Below, one piece after another: positions 63,309 through 64,000 of a DNA stretch of 64,000 nt. The position numbers were made by a program, and so were the translations under genes. Numbering within the stretch: the first letter of the stretch is position 1; each line of letters opens with the position of its first letter. The DNA lies in NCBI GenBank assembly GCA_963732345.1, contig CAVSZI010000016.1, positions 1 to 64,000 on the forward strand, read 5' to 3'. The DNA is from Bog-532 sp963732345 (GTDB lineage Bacteria; Actinomycetota; Actinomycetes; Streptosporangiales; Streptosporangiaceae). The notes below the pieces were generated by a model. That model saw only the letters and a program-made list of their open reading frames with translations. It ran no database searches and was not told where the DNA came from.

Positions 63309-63989
63309 GTGAGCGATACATCCCCCGTATCGCTGGTGTGCTGTGACCTCGCAGGAACGATCGTCTCCGACGGGAGCATTCTCGAAAGAGCCTTCGCCGA
63401 GGCAATCGCGACGCAGGGAGTGGTGCCCGGCACCGCCGCCTACGCACGGTCGATGGTCGTGGTTGACCGGTCCGGCGGCCTGCCGCCCCGGGACGTCATG
63501 CGCATGCTGTTCGCCGAGAACGACGCCCAGGCGCAGGCGGCCTACCTGTCCTTCGAGCGCTCTTACCGGGCCGTGGTGGACCGGTTCGGCATCACGATCG
63601 TCCCCGGGGCGCTGGATGTCATCGCCAAGCTGTCCGGCTCGCACGTCAAGGTGTGCTTCGTCTCCGGGTTCTCCCGGTCGGTGTCGCGGCTGGTGTTCGA
63701 CAGCCTGGGCATCAGCCGCCACATCGACCTCACCCTCTGCCTGGATGACGCACCGCGCGGCTGTCCGTGGCCCGATCCCGTGCTCACGGCCGTCATCCGG
63801 CTCGGCATCGGCGACGTCGCGGAGGTTGCCGTGGTCGGCGACAGCGAGAACGTCATCACGGCCGGACGACGCGCCGGGGCCCGCACCCTCGTCGGCCTGA
63901 CCAGATCACGTTCGGGGCAGCGACTGCGTTCGGCCGGAGCGACCCACCTCATCCCGTCGATCACCGAATTGCCCGACGTGCTGCGGTAA
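63309..63989 (+). CDS. HAD-superfamily phosphohydrolase (phosphonatase-like)
   Basis: 226 residues. The nucleophile motif CCDLAGTIVSDG (D-x-A-G-T, as in phosphonoacetaldehyde hydrolase-like members) is followed by a helical cap, motif II VCFVSGFSRSV, and motif III/IV PDPVLTAVIRLGIGDVAEVAVVGDSENVITAGRRAGA. Substrate unknown. GTG start 35 bases after the DLW-39 gene. Confidence 0.88.
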   Translation: MSDTSPVSLVCCDLAGTIVSDGSILERAFAEAIATQGVVPGTAAYARSMVVVDRSGGLPPRDVMRMLFAENDAQAQAAYLSFERSYRAVVDRFGITIVPGALDVIAKLSGSHVKVCFVSGFSRSVSRLVFDSLGISRHIDLTLCLDDAPRGCPWPDPVLTAVIRLGIGDVAEVAVVGDSENVITAGRRAGARTLVGLTRSRSGQRLRSAGATHLIPSITELPDVLR

Positions 63990-64000
63990 CGGGTAACCTT

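Noticed and set aside
1..64000. CRISPR arrays
   Set aside because: No regularly spaced repeat-spacer structure was found. The only arrays are short in-frame tandem repeats without spacers.

Overview
The window is chromosomal DNA from a high-GC actinobacterium (Actinomycetota) and carries the replication-origin neighbourhood. The diagnostic run is rpsF-ssb-rpsR-rplI-dnaB on the left, then murJ-pseudokinase-sigM-trxBA-parB-parA-rsmG-jag-yidC-yidD-rnpA-rpmH, then dnaA-dnaN-recF-dciA-gyrB-gyrA. Actinobacterial marker families are also present (DUF5318, DUF6049, DUF3566, DLW-39, inositol-phosphate synthase, a murJ-linked pseudokinase). There is no gnd gene between dnaN and recF, unlike Streptomyces. 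I would therefore lean toward a Streptosporangiales-like or related lineage, but this is inference only.

Bases 1-13000 are an accessory, decaying segment. It holds the 3' part of an asparagine synthetase, an orphan ParA-like ATPase, a phasin/HbhA-like gene broken by a tandem duplication, a small sulfatase-like remnant, tRNA-Arg(ACG), a wrecked IS110-family transposase gene, and an intact 2.2-kb IS flanked by 90-bp direct repeats. The IS sits between a 5'-truncated AraC regulator and the 3' half of an alpha/beta hydrolase. A divergent carboxymuconolactone-decarboxylase-like/IclR pair follows, then a fragment resembling DNA-base hypermodification enzymes that abuts the end of dnaB.

From 13000 to 37900 the conserved core begins. 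dnaB carries an intein with a shrunken endonuclease domain and has a one-base frameshift near its 3' end. It is followed by the S6-SSB-S18-L9 operon, a Nfo-type endonuclease, a DUF2029-like glycosyltransferase, a class A penicillin-binding protein, PadR plus Ino1 with a clear operator, an MFS exporter, a CCA-adding enzyme, DUF6049, the lipid II flippase MurJ, its pseudokinase partner, and SigM with its anti-sigma factor. Cell-envelope synthesis and its regulation dominate this part.

From 38000 to 64000 lie the thioredoxin system, a small amino-acid-metabolism group (aminotransferase, Ddl-like ligase, threonine-aldolase-like enzyme), the chromosome segregation module (parB, parA, two parS sites), the ribosome/membrane-insertion operon reading away from oriC, dnaA and the DnaA-box-rich oriC regions, the replication/topoisomerase operon, tRNA-Ile(GAT) and small downstream genes.

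Three core genes (dnaB, rsmG and the murJ leader) each carry a single-base frameshift in or beside a G/C run. Residual sequencing or assembly error must therefore be weighed before calling them broken. A 12-bp repeat (near GTTCTTGCCCGC) recurs as short tandem arrays inside murJ, parA, yidC and recF, always on the + strand, and is the most unusual structure I found that the gene annotation does not explain.
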